Shown here: piece after piece, positions 31,543 through 40,448 of the stretch
Layout of the letters: every line of letters starts with the position of its first letter
Position numbering within the stretch: the first letter of the stretch is position 1
NCBI RefSeq assembly: GCF_014646515.1
Contig: NZ_BMNK01000022.1
Span: 62,001-126,000, forward strand
DNA from: Nonomuraea glycinis
Lineage (GTDB): Bacteria; Actinomycetota; Actinomycetes; Streptosporangiales; Streptosporangiaceae
Direction of reading: 5' to 3'
Length of the DNA stretch: 64,000 nt
Notes under the pieces: generated by a model
The model's database searches: none
What the model was told of the DNA's origin: nothing
Seen by the model: only the letters and a program-made list of their open reading frames with translations
Made by a program: the position numbers and the translations under genes

Positions 31543-32646
31543 TTATCCGATGGTTCCGGAAACTTCCCCCAAGCTGACCTCGCCCGCGGTGGCGCGGATG
31601 GTCACGGTGTCGCCGTTCTTCAGGAATGTTCTGGTGTCGCCGTTGGTCAGCTTGATCGGGTCGGTGCCGTTCCAGGTGAGCTCGATGAGCGAGCCCCGCT
31701 CCTCGCGCTGCTCGCCGGAGACCGTGCCGCTGGCGAACAGGTCGCCGGTGCGCAGCGAGGCGCCGTTCACGGTCAGGTGGGCGAGCATCTGGTCCGGCGT
31801 CCAGTACATCCCCCGGTACGGCGGCCGGGAGACGACCTCGCCGTTGATCGACACCTCCAGGGTGACGTCGAGCCCCCAGTCGTCCCGCCGGCGCAGGTAG
31901 TCCAGCGGCGCCGGGTCCTGTGCCCGGCCGGGGACCCTGGGCAGCGCCTCCAGCGGGGTGATCCACGGCGAGATCGAGGTGGCGAACGACTTGCCCAGGA
32001 ACGGCCCGAGCGGCACGTACTCCCAGCCCTGGATGTCGCGCGCGCTCCAGTCGTTGACCAGCGTCACGCCGAAGACGTGCTCCTCGAACGCGCCCGCGGC
32101 CGAGCCCTGCTCGGACGGCACGCCCACCACGAACCCCAGCTCGGCCTCGATGTCCAGCTTGGCGGTCGGGCCGAACACGCCCGCGCCGAGCTGGCCGTGC
32201 GGCCGGCTGACCGGCGTGCCGGAGGGCACCACGGTGCCCGCCCGGCCGTGGTAGCCGACGGGCAGGTGACGCCAGTTGGGCAGCAGCGGCTCGGCGTCCG
32301 GCCGGAAGATCCGGCCGAGGTTGCTCGCGTGCTCCAGCGAGCAGTAGAAGTCGACGTAGTCGGCGACCTCGAACGGCATGTGCAGCCGCACCCGGTCGAG
32401 CGGGATCAGGTGCGGCTCGGTGACGGTCAGGTCGCTGGTGAGCTTGTTCTGGATGAGCGCCCTGGTGTCGCGCCAGGCGGTGTGCCCCCGGGCCATGAAC
32501 GGGTTGAGCGTCGGGGCGGCGAACACCTCGTCGTGCAGGGCGGCGGCCAGGTCGAGCACCTTGTCGCCGTAGCGCACGCCCACCCTCGGCCGCTCGCCCT
32601 GCGGGGAGAAGACCCCGTACGGCAGGTTGTCCAGTCCCCAGCTCAC
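31543..32646 (-). CDS. fahA: Fumarylacetoacetase
   Basis: 367 residues from GTG 32646, overlapping the preceding stop (GTGA). FAH family: N-terminal SH3-like domain (VSWGLDNLPYGVF), then the catalytic domain with YVDFYCSLEHASNLG, metal-binding Asp/Glu in KLDIEAELGFVVG and LVNDWSARDIQGWEY, and GKSFATSISPW. Hydrolyses fumarylacetoacetate to fumarate and acetoacetate, the final step of homogentisate (tyrosine/phenylalanine) breakdown. Last gene of the hmgA operon. Confidence 0.95.
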   Translation of the reverse strand: MSWGLDNLPYGVFSPQGERPRVGVRYGDKVLDLAAALHDEVFAAPTLNPFMARGHTAWRDTRALIQNKLTSDLTVTEPHLIPLDRVRLHMPFEVADYVDFYCSLEHASNLGRIFRPDAEPLLPNWRHLPVGYHGRAGTVVPSGTPVSRPHGQLGAGVFGPTAKLDIEAELGFVVGVPSEQGSAAGAFEEHVFGVTLVNDWSARDIQGWEYVPLGPFLGKSFATSISPWITPLEALPRVPGRAQDPAPLDYLRRRDDWGLDVTLEVSINGEVVSRPPYRGMYWTPDQMLAHLTVNGASLRTGDLFASGTVSGEQREERGSLIELTWNGTDPIKLTNGDTRTFLKNGDTVTIRATAGEVSLGEVSGTIG

Positions 32647-33431
32647 GCGTCCTCCTCGATCAGTCCCAGGGCGAGCATGTCCTCGATGGGCGTCACGGTG
32701 CTGCACGAGCCGTAGCTCACCAGCAGGTGACGCGCCCGTTCGGCGGTCTCCTCGGGCACGGCGCGCGCCATCCGTACGAGATGTCCCACGTCGGTGGAGC
32801 GCAGGACGGGCGCCGGGTCGCGGTGCTCGACGGCCTCGCAGACCGCGAGCAGCAGGTTGAGGAAGCCGTGCCGGTCCACGCCGAGCGTGGGGTCGAAGTG
32901 GCGGACGGCGCGGTGCAGCCCGGCGGTGGCCTTGAACGGGATGTCGTTGTCTGCGCAGAACCGGATGAACCCGGCGAGTTGCTCGGCCTGCGGGAAGTCA
33001 TGGGCCTCCGCTCCGCCGCAGCGGACCTTCAGCTCCACCCCCTTGGGCACGTCCGAGAAGTGCTTCCTGGGCAGCACCTCGACGAACAGCCGCACGTCGG
33101 GCGGCAGCGTCTCGCGCAGTTCGCGGGCGGTCCGATCGAGGCTGAGGTCGTCGTTCAGCCGCACCTCGACGAAGTCCACCGGCAGGTCGTCGAACGGGGG
33201 AATCTCCTCGGTGTCGACGATCAGCCCGATCCGCCGGGGCCTGAACGACTCGCGGCGCAGGGCGTCCAGGCGGCTGGTCGGGCACAGGAAGCGGTGGGTG
33301 AGCATCCGGGTGCCGCGCTCCTGGTCGCGCTCGTGGCGGCCCAGGGCCTCGGACATGTGCAGCGACGTCGGCGGGAACAGGCCCGCGTCGTCGACCAGAT
33401 CGGTGAAGAACGTTGGCGAAGTGTGCGTCAT
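32643..33431 (-). CDS. Unknown protein of the homogentisate operon
   Basis: 262 residues from ATG 33431, overlapping hmgA's stop (ATGA) and fahA's start (GTGA). Opens DDAGLFPPTSLHMSEAL, has strands LPVDFVEVRLND and RLFVEVLPRKH, a Gly-rich KVRCGGAEAHDFPQ and a distinctive PFKATAGLHRAVRHFD, then HGFLNLLLAVCEAVE. The alternation suggests a TIM barrel. From memory, an uncharacterised actinobacterial family shares the FKATAGLHH/HGFLN motifs. No maleylacetoacetate isomerase gene is in the operon, so this could supply that step, but nothing in the sequence proves it. Confidence 0.8.
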   Translation of the reverse strand: MTHTSPTFFTDLVDDAGLFPPTSLHMSEALGRHERDQERGTRMLTHRFLCPTSRLDALRRESFRPRRIGLIVDTEEIPPFDDLPVDFVEVRLNDDLSLDRTARELRETLPPDVRLFVEVLPRKHFSDVPKGVELKVRCGGAEAHDFPQAEQLAGFIRFCADNDIPFKATAGLHRAVRHFDPTLGVDRHGFLNLLLAVCEAVEHRDPAPVLRSTDVGHLVRMARAVPEETAERARHLLVSYGSCSTVTPIEDMLALGLIEEDA

Positions 33432-34597
33432 CGTGACCACGTCCAGGCGTAACCGGGGTCCTCGCAGGACAGCGCGCCCTGACCGAGGTCGAGCGGGCGG
33501 AAGGTGTCCACCATCACCGCCATCTCGCTGGTGGTGGTGACGCCCTTGGCGACGGCGTCGATGACCGCCTCGACCGCGCCGGGCTGCGGCCCGTGCGTGA
33601 AGCCGGCCGGATGCAGGGAGATCGAGCCGACGTCGATGCCCGAGCCCTTGCGCGCGGAGTAGTCGCCGCCCACGTAGAACATGAACTCATCGGAGTCCAC
33701 GTTGTGATGGTTGTAGGGGATCGGTACGGAATCGGGGTGGAAGTCGAGCGGGCGCGGGCAGAAGGAGCACACCACGAAGCCGGGCCCTTCGAACGTCTGG
33801 TGCACCGGCGGCGGCGCGTGCGTCCTCTTCACCAGGGGCTCGAAGTCGTCGATGTTGAACGCGTACGGGTAGAGGCAGCCGTCCCAGCCGACCACGTCGA
33901 AGGGATGGTCGCGGTAGACGAGCCTGGTCAGCCCGCCCCGGGTGCGTACCAGCACCGGCACCTCCGCCCCCTCGACGGTCAGCGGCTCGGTGGGCGCGCG
34001 CAGGTCGCGCTCGCTGTAGGGGGCGTGCTCCAGGAACTGGCCGTACTGCGACAGATAGCGCCTGGGCGGCCTGATGTGCCCGGACGCCTCGATGGCCAGC
34101 ACGTTGACCTGCCCGTCGGGCACCCAGCGGTGGATGGTGCCGGTCGGGATGACGACGTAGTCGCCGGGCCCCGCCTCGATCACCCCGTAGGTGGACTCGA
34201 ACCGGACCCGGCCTGCCTGGACGTACACGCACTCGTCGCCCATGGAGTTGCGGTAGAGCTCGCTGGGCCGGTCGCTGGTGGCGTACGACAAGCGGACGTC
34301 GGCGTTGCCCGCCAGCAGGATCCGCCCGGACACCAGGTCGCCCGCGCTGGACAGGGCCTGGGTGCGGAAGTGGCGGGGCGACAGCGGCAGGTTGGGCTCC
34401 AGCCGCGTGTCGGCCGTGGCCGTGACGGCTTCGGCCTTGACGATCGCGGTGGGCAGATGACGGTGGTAGAGCAGCGAGGCGTCCGACGAGAAGCCTTCCT
34501 CGCCCATCAGCTCCTCGGCGTAGAGCCCGCCGTCGGGCCGCCTGAACTGGATGTGGCGCTTGCGCGGCACCTCTCCCACGACGCGGTAGTACGGCAT
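33428..34597 (-). CDS. hmgA: Homogentisate 1,2-dioxygenase
   Basis: 389 residues. Cupin-fold ring-opening dioxygenase of the HmgA family: MPYYRVVGEVPRKRHIQFR start, ISLHPAGFTHGPQPG and NHHNVDSDEFMFYVGGDY for the iron-binding face (His and Glu ligands), and the RLVYRDHPFDVVGWDGCLYPYA segment. Opens homogentisate to maleylacetoacetate with O2 and Fe2+. First gene of the operon with an unknown gene and fahA, coupled by overlaps. Controlled probably by the adjacent IclR gene through the repeat at 34614-34630. Confidence 0.95.
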   Translation of the reverse strand: MPYYRVVGEVPRKRHIQFRRPDGGLYAEELMGEEGFSSDASLLYHRHLPTAIVKAEAVTATADTRLEPNLPLSPRHFRTQALSSAGDLVSGRILLAGNADVRLSYATSDRPSELYRNSMGDECVYVQAGRVRFESTYGVIEAGPGDYVVIPTGTIHRWVPDGQVNVLAIEASGHIRPPRRYLSQYGQFLEHAPYSERDLRAPTEPLTVEGAEVPVLVRTRGGLTRLVYRDHPFDVVGWDGCLYPYAFNIDDFEPLVKRTHAPPPVHQTFEGPGFVVCSFCPRPLDFHPDSVPIPYNHHNVDSDEFMFYVGGDYSARKGSGIDVGSISLHPAGFTHGPQPGAVEAVIDAVAKGVTTTSEMAVMVDTFRPLDLGQGALSCEDPGYAWTWSR

Positions 34598-34613
34598 CTA
34601 CCCCTCCACAAAC

Positions 34614-34630
34614 CGTCCGTATAGCGGACG
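34614..34630. promoter_or_regulatory. Inverted repeat, candidate IclR operator
   Basis: CGTCCG at 34614-34619 and CGGACG at 34625-34630 with a TATAG centre, lying 17 bases upstream of the hmgA start. Fits the size of an IclR-family site. Confidence 0.5.
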
Positions 34631-34677
34631 CTTTCGTCCTCTATGTGTGACAACGGTCCGTCATCACCCCGGACATG

Positions 34678-35307
34678 TCAACCCAGGGCGTCAGCCAGTT
34701 CGGCCGCGGCCTCGACGACCCGCGCGCCCGTGGAGTCCTCCAGCGGTCCGAACGTCACCACCCCGACCGAGGCCTCCAGCCAGGGCAGCCCCGTCACCGG
34801 CGCCGCCACCCCTCGTGCGCCCTCTTGCAACTGCCCCTCGGTCGCGAGATATTCGGCCCGGCCCGCACGCAGGGCCAGGATCGCCTGTCCGGCCGCCCCT
34901 TTGGCCAGCGGATGGCGCGACCCCTCGCGGTAGGCCACGTGCATGTCGGTCCACGACGGCTCGGCCACCGCCACGGCCAGCCCGTCGTCACCCTCCGCGA
35001 CGGTCAGGTGCGCGGTCGCGCCCACCCGCTCGGCCAGCCGCCGCAGCGTCGGCAGCGCCGCCGCTCTCAACAGAGGTTGTACGGCCTGCGCCAGCACGAG
35101 CACCCCGAAGCCGAGATGCACCCGGCCCTCGGCGTCACGGCGCACGAACCCCTCGTTGAGCAGCGTCGTCAGCAGCCGGTAGACCACCGGGCGGCTCAGC
35201 GACAGCTCGGCGCTCAGCTCGGTGGGCGTGCGGCCGTTCCTCCCGTCGGACAGCAGTCTCAGCAGGCGGAGCCCGCGCTCCAGGGTCTGGGCGGATTCAG
35301 CGACCAT
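34678..35307 (-). CDS. IclR-family transcriptional regulator
   Basis: 209 residues, shorter than the usual ~250. N-terminal winged helix-turn-helix (LERGLRLLRLLSDGRNGRT, SAELSLSRPVVYRLLTTLL), then the effector domain (LRAGRAEYLATEGQLQEGA, VAAPVTGLPWLEASVGVV). The C-terminal end of the ligand domain is trimmed. Its gene lies just upstream of hmgA on the same strand, so it is the presumed homogentisate-responsive regulator. Confidence 0.88.
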   Translation of the reverse strand: MVAESAQTLERGLRLLRLLSDGRNGRTPTELSAELSLSRPVVYRLLTTLLNEGFVRRDAEGRVHLGFGVLVLAQAVQPLLRAAALPTLRRLAERVGATAHLTVAEGDDGLAVAVAEPSWTDMHVAYREGSRHPLAKGAAGQAILALRAGRAEYLATEGQLQEGARGVAAPVTGLPWLEASVGVVTFGPLEDSTGARVVEAAAELADALG

Positions 35308-35392
35308 GCCCCCGATTATCTATGCGTGAGATGGGGGTGACGCTAAGCGCCTAAAGGGGTACGTAGCTGGGCAGAAGCACCGGGGGGTAAAT

Positions 35393-36022
35393 ATGCGGCA
35401 AACGTGGACACTCCTGGTCGCCGGTTTGGCCATGTGCGCCCTTCTTCCCGTCCTGCCGACCGTCGGGACGAAAGCCATCCGGCTCGCCTGGGGCGCCCCT
35501 CAGGCGAGCCCGTCCGACCGGCTGCTGGAGGACGTCTTCTACGTCACCGAGGGCATCGAGGTGAGCCGGAGCCTGATGCCGCTGGAGAAGGGCATCACCG
35601 TCCAGGCCGCCACCGACCTCGCCCCCGGCGTCGGGGTGGACGCGAGCGGCAGACTGTACGGCACGCCGGAGCGCACCGGCACCTACAACGTGCCGGTCCG
35701 GCTCTGCAGCGGCCAGTCCTGCGCGGAGGAGCGCATCACGTTCGTGGTGCTGCGCAACGTGCCGTGGTCGCCGGGGACGCTCACCTTCCCCGGCCGGGCC
35801 GGCCAGCGGCTGGACGGCCGGATCCAGGTGAACGGCGGCCCCTCCGGTGTGATCCCGACCTTCACCGTGACCAGCTACGAGGCCGTCCCCGCCGGGGTCA
35901 CCATCGGCCCGGACGGTCACATCGGCGGCGTGCCCACCGCGCCCGGCGTGTCCCGGGTCCCGATGCGGATCTGCGTGGCCGGCAACTGCGCCGGCGTCGT
36001 GGTCACGCTCATCATCGTTTGA
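35393..36022 (+). CDS. Secreted protein with two Ig-like repeats
   Basis: 209 residues. Signal peptide MRQTWTLLVAGLAMCALLP. Two related ~75-residue segments follow, each ending in G.L.G.P....T..VPVRLC or PMRIC, with DASGRLYGTPERTG and GPDGHIGGVPTAPG in matching positions: the putative-Ig (He_PIG/cadherin-like) fold. Cys pairs (SGQSC, AGNC) may form disulfides. No enzymatic domain. Likely a cell-surface binding protein. GGGGGG ribosome site. Confidence 0.75.
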   Translation: MRQTWTLLVAGLAMCALLPVLPTVGTKAIRLAWGAPQASPSDRLLEDVFYVTEGIEVSRSLMPLEKGITVQAATDLAPGVGVDASGRLYGTPERTGTYNVPVRLCSGQSCAEERITFVVLRNVPWSPGTLTFPGRAGQRLDGRIQVNGGPSGVIPTFTVTSYEAVPAGVTIGPDGHIGGVPTAPGVSRVPMRICVAGNCAGVVVTLIIV

Positions 36023-36060
36023 CCTTGCGGAAATCGGTGTTTTTCGGTCACCGTAATGCC

Positions 36061-37188
36061 ATGAAGACGGTCGTCGTGATCGGGGCGGGCATCTGGGGAT
36101 CATCGCTGGCGTTGCGGCTGGCCGAGAGCGGCTGGCAGGTGACGCTGGTCGAACAGCACAAACCCGGGCACGTACGGCAGGCCAGCGCGGGCGAGACCCG
36201 GCTGATGCGCTGCGCGCACGGCGCGGAGGACTGGTATGCCCGGATGGCCTGGCGGGCGCGGGACGGCTGGCGGCGGCTCTCCGAGCGGGCGGGGGAGGAG
36301 CTGTACCACGAGGCGGGCATGATGTGGTTCGCGGGGACGCCCGACGGCTGGGAGAGCGACAGCACCCGGGTCCTGAAAAATCTGGATATCCCGTGTGAGG
36401 TGCTGGACCCGTCGGACGGCGCCCGGTTCTTCCCCGAGTTCCGCGGGGACGACCTCAGCTTCCTGCTCTGGGAGCCGAAGGCCGGGGTGATCAGGGCACG
36501 GCGGGCCACCCAGGTGACCGCCAGGCTGGCCGAGGCCGCCGGAGTACACCTGGTCAGAGGCCGGGCGGTGCCGGTGACCGGCGACGACGCGCCGTACCGG
36601 AGCGCTGTCCGGGTCGGCGGCGAGGTGCTCGTCGCGGACCGGGTGGTGTGGGCGTGCGGCGCCTGGCTGCCCGAGCTGTTCGACGTCCCGCTGACCGTGA
36701 CCAAGCAGGACACACTGCACTTCGCGGTGCCCGCCGAGTGGACCGTCCCCGGCACGCCCGCCTGGGTCGACCACGGCGCGGCCGCGTACGGGCACGGTGA
36801 CGTGGACGGCGTGGGCATGAAGGCCACCTCCGACCTCGAGGGCGCGCCGTACGATCCCGAGCACGGCGAGCGGACCGTGGACGAGGCCAGCGTCGCCGGC
36901 GCCAGGGCCTACCTGGCGCGGCGGTTCCCCTCGCTGGTGTCCGCGCCGGTCCTCTTCAGCCAGGTCTGCCAGTACGCGCTCACCACCGACACCGAGTGGA
37001 TCATCGCCGAGGTCTCACCGGGCGTGTGGCTGCTGGGCGGCGACTCCGGACATGGCTTCAAGCACGCCCCGGAGCTCGCCTCCTACGTGACCGGCGTCCT
37101 CGACGGCGACCACGAGCCGGAGGCGCGGTTCGGCCTGCACGAACGGACCCCCTCACGCGGGCTGCGGACCAGCGGAACGGCCGGGTAG
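36061..37188 (+). CDS. FAD-dependent amine/sarcosine-type oxidase
   Basis: 375 residues. DAO family: FAD motif VVVIGAGIWGSSLALRLAESG, then RQASAGETRLMRCAH (the region that binds FAD covalently or the carboxylate of the substrate in sarcosine and N-methyltryptophan oxidases), and the closing WLLGGDSGHGFKHAPELASYV. The Cys of covalent flavin attachment is not in the classic place, so cofactor linkage is uncertain. Oxidative demethylation or deamination of an N-methyl amino acid is the family role. Confidence 0.85.
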   Translation: MKTVVVIGAGIWGSSLALRLAESGWQVTLVEQHKPGHVRQASAGETRLMRCAHGAEDWYARMAWRARDGWRRLSERAGEELYHEAGMMWFAGTPDGWESDSTRVLKNLDIPCEVLDPSDGARFFPEFRGDDLSFLLWEPKAGVIRARRATQVTARLAEAAGVHLVRGRAVPVTGDDAPYRSAVRVGGEVLVADRVVWACGAWLPELFDVPLTVTKQDTLHFAVPAEWTVPGTPAWVDHGAAAYGHGDVDGVGMKATSDLEGAPYDPEHGERTVDEASVAGARAYLARRFPSLVSAPVLFSQVCQYALTTDTEWIIAEVSPGVWLLGGDSGHGFKHAPELASYVTGVLDGDHEPEARFGLHERTPSRGLRTSGTAG

Positions 37189-37282
37189 GGCAGGCCTCAC
37201 CTACGATTCGGGGGGCGACGGGCGTGCCCGAGCAGGGGTGGCGGCGCAGACTTGCCGGGTGACAACGACCCGAGGAGCCGTC

Positions 37283-37744
37283 ATGACCACCACCGTCGCA
37301 CCGCCCACCGAGACCCCGCAAACCGTGCGCGCCGCCGCCCTTCTATGGCTGGTGGCGGTGGCGGCCGGGATCTTCGAGACCGTGCTCGCCGTCACCGGCC
37401 TGCTGTCCAGCGGAACGGCCGGCGCCGGTGAGGTGCTGTCCGGGGTCGGCCTGCGGGTCGTCGTCTTCGGGACCGCGTTCTTCCTCGTCTGGCGGATGTG
37501 GCAGGGCCGTAACTGGGCCCGCTGGAGCCTGGTGGGCCTGTTGGGCGTGCTCGGCCTGCTGTCGATGGTGGTCGAGCCGGTCCAGTGGCTGCTGGCGGGC
37601 GGCTCGATCATCGACGCCGTCACCCAGGCCGGCGTGCAGGAGCTGCTCTTCGGCGGCAGCAGGCTGCTGCACGTGCTGGCCGTGCTCGGGGCGGTGGCGC
37701 TGATGTTCCAGCCGCGGGCCCGCGACCACTTCCGCTCAGCTTGA
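37283..37744 (+). CDS. Small integral membrane protein
   Basis: 153 residues from ATG 37283 with GAGGAG upstream; an in-frame GTG at 37238 is possible but overlaps poor coding. Four membrane helices are apparent (AAALLWLVAVAAGIFETVLA, VVVFGTAFFLVWRM, SLVGLLGVLGLLSMVV, LHVLAVLGAVALMF). Short charged tail. Unrecognised family. Its 3' end overlaps the convergent MFS gene by nine bases. Confidence 0.75.
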   Translation: MTTTVAPPTETPQTVRAAALLWLVAVAAGIFETVLAVTGLLSSGTAGAGEVLSGVGLRVVVFGTAFFLVWRMWQGRNWARWSLVGLLGVLGLLSMVVEPVQWLLAGGSIIDAVTQAGVQELLFGGSRLLHVLAVLGAVALMFQPRARDHFRSA

Positions 37745-38980
37745 GACCGGCTCCGGCATCGGGGCGCGCAGGTTGCGCACCGCGGGGGAGAGCAGGGCGG
37801 CGCAGGTGGACAGCACGATGAGAACCCCGCAGGCGGTCAACGCCGCCTGCGGGCCGATGACCGCCGCCGCCGGCGCGGCCAGCAAAAGTCCCAGCGGGCC
37901 GAACATCAGCGAGCCGAGCGCGTCGTACGAGGCCACCCGCGACAGCGACTCCGCCGGCACCTCCCGCTGCATGGTCGTCTGCCACAGCACCCCGAACACG
38001 TCGAAGCAGACGCCCAGCCCGAACGCCGCCAACACGCTCGCCCAGAGCGGCGCCTCCGCGCCCAGCAGGAAGTACGGCAGCGCGGACGGCAGGCAGAGCA
38101 GGGTGCCGACCAGGATCGGGCGGCGTGGCCGCACGCGCAGGGAGACGAAGACGCCGGCGATCGTGCCGATGGCCTCACCGGCGAGGAACGCCGACCAGGC
38201 CGGGGCCCCGCCCAGGCTCTCCTTGGCCATCAGCGGCCCGAGCACCCCGTGCCCCGCCTGCAGCGCCATCACCAGCACCGAGAACTGCGCGACCACCACC
38301 CAGATCCACTGCCGGGAGCTGAACTCGCGCCACCCCTCGCGCAGGTCCGACAGGACCGACTGCGCCGGGCCCGACGCCCGCTCAGCGGGCGTCAGCCGCA
38401 GCGCCGCGAGCAGCAACCCCGCCACGGCGAACAGTGCGCCGCTCACCGCCAGCGCCCAGCCGCCGCCGACCAGCACCACCGTGCCGCCACCGAGCACCGC
38501 GCCGGCCACGCGGGAGACGTTCGCGCCGAGGCCGAGCAGCGCGTTGCCGGTCTGCAGCCGGTCGGCGGGCACCACCTCGGGGATGATCCCGGTCAGCGCC
38601 GGGTAGAGCACCGCCATCGCGACCCCGCTGCAGGCCGCCGCCGTCGCCATGCCGAACAGCGGGGTCCAGCCGCTGAGCATCATCGCGCCCAGCGCGAAGA
38701 ACGCCAGCGCGTTGACCCATTCGCCGACCATCATCACCCGCTGTCGCGGCAGCCGGTCCGCGAGCACGCCGCCGAACAGCATGAACAGCACCATCGGCAG
38801 CGCCTCGGCGGTGAGCACCACGGACAGCGTGGTGGCGGTCGCGCCGGGCAGCTCAAGGATGCCGAAGGCCAGGGCCACAGGGGCGAAGGAGCTGCCCAGC
38901 ATCGAGATGGTCCGGGCCGACAGCAGCAAGGTGAAACGCCGGTCCCGGAGCAGGCCGAGATCACCCAGAAAAGTACGCAC
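37736..38980 (-). CDS. MFS transporter
   Basis: 414 residues, GTG start. Twelve predicted membrane helices with the MFS motif A-like loop GGVLADRLPRQRVMM after helix 2 and a matching loop between helices 8 and 9 (RVRPRRPIL). It belongs to the DHA-like or enterobactin exporter group (MFS_3) by general architecture. Drug or metabolite export is likely, substrate unknown. Convergent with the small membrane protein. Confidence 0.88.
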   Translation of the reverse strand: MRTFLGDLGLLRDRRFTLLLSARTISMLGSSFAPVALAFGILELPGATATTLSVVLTAEALPMVLFMLFGGVLADRLPRQRVMMVGEWVNALAFFALGAMMLSGWTPLFGMATAAACSGVAMAVLYPALTGIIPEVVPADRLQTGNALLGLGANVSRVAGAVLGGGTVVLVGGGWALAVSGALFAVAGLLLAALRLTPAERASGPAQSVLSDLREGWREFSSRQWIWVVVAQFSVLVMALQAGHGVLGPLMAKESLGGAPAWSAFLAGEAIGTIAGVFVSLRVRPRRPILVGTLLCLPSALPYFLLGAEAPLWASVLAAFGLGVCFDVFGVLWQTTMQREVPAESLSRVASYDALGSLMFGPLGLLLAAPAAAVIGPQAALTACGVLIVLSTCAALLSPAVRNLRAPMPEPVSS

Positions 38981-39158
38981 GCCGCCCCCTTGAAAGCACC
39001 TAGTCTGCCTGGGTCGTTCACCTGCTGTCGCGCCATTTTCCGGCTCGACTCGTACGGCTACTGAGGGTGGAGTCGGGTGTCCGAACGCATTGAACGATAC
39101 TGATCAGCCGGATATTGTGCGATATGCCCGACGATCACCCCCTTGGAAGTTAGGCGCC

Positions 39159-40448
39159 ATGCGACTGCGGCAGATCTTCGTCATCGGCCTCGCCCTCTCC
39201 CTGCTCGGCGTCGGCGTCCCCGCGTGGTCGGAGGACGATCCGCGCAGCTGCAACGACCTGATGTCCGAGGACGCCCCCGCGTACGTCGTCTGCCACTGGA
39301 TGGCGACCCCCGACGAGGTCGACGACATCGCCAACTTCTGGCTCGGCAACGACGGCCAGAACATGAAGGACACCGGGCCGATGGACGACAACGTCGTCGA
39401 CTGCACCACGTCCGGCGAGCGGTGCGCCGACTTCGACGCCGAGGGCGACGGCGAGATGCACGACGGCGGCGCTCCCGGCCCCGACGACGGCGGTGGTGAG
39501 GGCGGCACGCCCGAGTGCGAGACCGCCGAACCCTGCTTCATCGGCCCCGACGGGATCACCCCGGCCCAGGCCCAGCAGGCCGCCGAGACCCCCACCGGCC
39601 AGGCCGCCAAGACCGCCGCCGCCACGGGCCTGCGCATCTGGATCGACGCCGAACTGGCCGACGACTACCGGGCCGGCACCCTCGCCGCGGCGGCCAAGAA
39701 GCTCGCCGCCCTGGCCGTACAGCCGGGGGTCGTAGGGGTGCGGTTCAGCTCGCAGCTCGGCTATGACAAGGACTTCGAGACCGCCGACGACATGGACGCG
39801 TTCGTCGCCCAGGCCTCCGCCGCGCTCCGCCAGGCGGCGCCGGGCAAGAAGCTCGCCGTGCACACGCTGATGCCGGTGTTCGGCTGCGGCGCCGACGAAG
39901 CGTGCAAGACGGAGATCGCCAAGAAGTATCCGCTGCTCGACGCCGACCGCGTCGGCGCCTGGCTCACCAAGGGCCTCGTCGACCAGCTCGCCCTCGACAG
40001 CGGCCACCTGGCCACCGAGTACACCACCTGGCGGATCGACGCCGCCACCGCCCAGCGCAACCAGTGGATCCAGGTCCGCGCCCGCGCCTGGGACGCCTAC
40101 GCGCAGATCGCCGCGGAGGACGCCGGCTTCACCACCCCCGGCACCGCCCAGCTCACCCCCGAGCAGGCCACCACGTCGATCACCGACCGCGTCGCGGCGC
40201 CCCTCCAGAACGACGCCGCCGAAACCGTCACCCTGTGGAGCCGCTGGCGCGACTCCCAGGGCCAGATCAGCCGGGCGTACGGCGAGAAGTGGGCGGCCAA
40301 CACCACCTGGGACCAGCTCAAGAAGCTCACCACCATCCGCCCGCGCCTGGCCACCGTCTACGACCCGGCGACCCCCGAGGTGGACACCACCACGGACCTG
40401 AAGCACCTGTCCGAGGTCTTCGGCCAGATCTACCTGCACACCGCCTGA
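39159..40448 (+). CDS. Secreted protein with TIM-barrel-like domain, unknown
   Basis: 429 residues from ATG 39159 (MRLRQIFVIGLALSLLGVGV), a signal peptide ending near AWS. An acidic Gly-rich linker (PDDGGGEGG) with Cys pairs (CTTSGERC, CETAEPC) leads to a large alpha/beta domain: LRIWIDAELADDYRAG, GVVGVRFSSQLGYDKDF, VHTLMPVFGCGADEACK. The order of strands and long helices suggests a (beta/alpha)8 barrel such as a glycoside hydrolase, but no catalytic motif is certain. The ATG has a weak GGAA site. Confidence 0.7.
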   Translation: MRLRQIFVIGLALSLLGVGVPAWSEDDPRSCNDLMSEDAPAYVVCHWMATPDEVDDIANFWLGNDGQNMKDTGPMDDNVVDCTTSGERCADFDAEGDGEMHDGGAPGPDDGGGEGGTPECETAEPCFIGPDGITPAQAQQAAETPTGQAAKTAAATGLRIWIDAELADDYRAGTLAAAAKKLAALAVQPGVVGVRFSSQLGYDKDFETADDMDAFVAQASAALRQAAPGKKLAVHTLMPVFGCGADEACKTEIAKKYPLLDADRVGAWLTKGLVDQLALDSGHLATEYTTWRIDAATAQRNQWIQVRARAWDAYAQIAAEDAGFTTPGTAQLTPEQATTSITDRVAAPLQNDAAETVTLWSRWRDSQGQISRAYGEKWAANTTWDQLKKLTTIRPRLATVYDPATPEVDTTTDLKHLSEVFGQIYLHTA

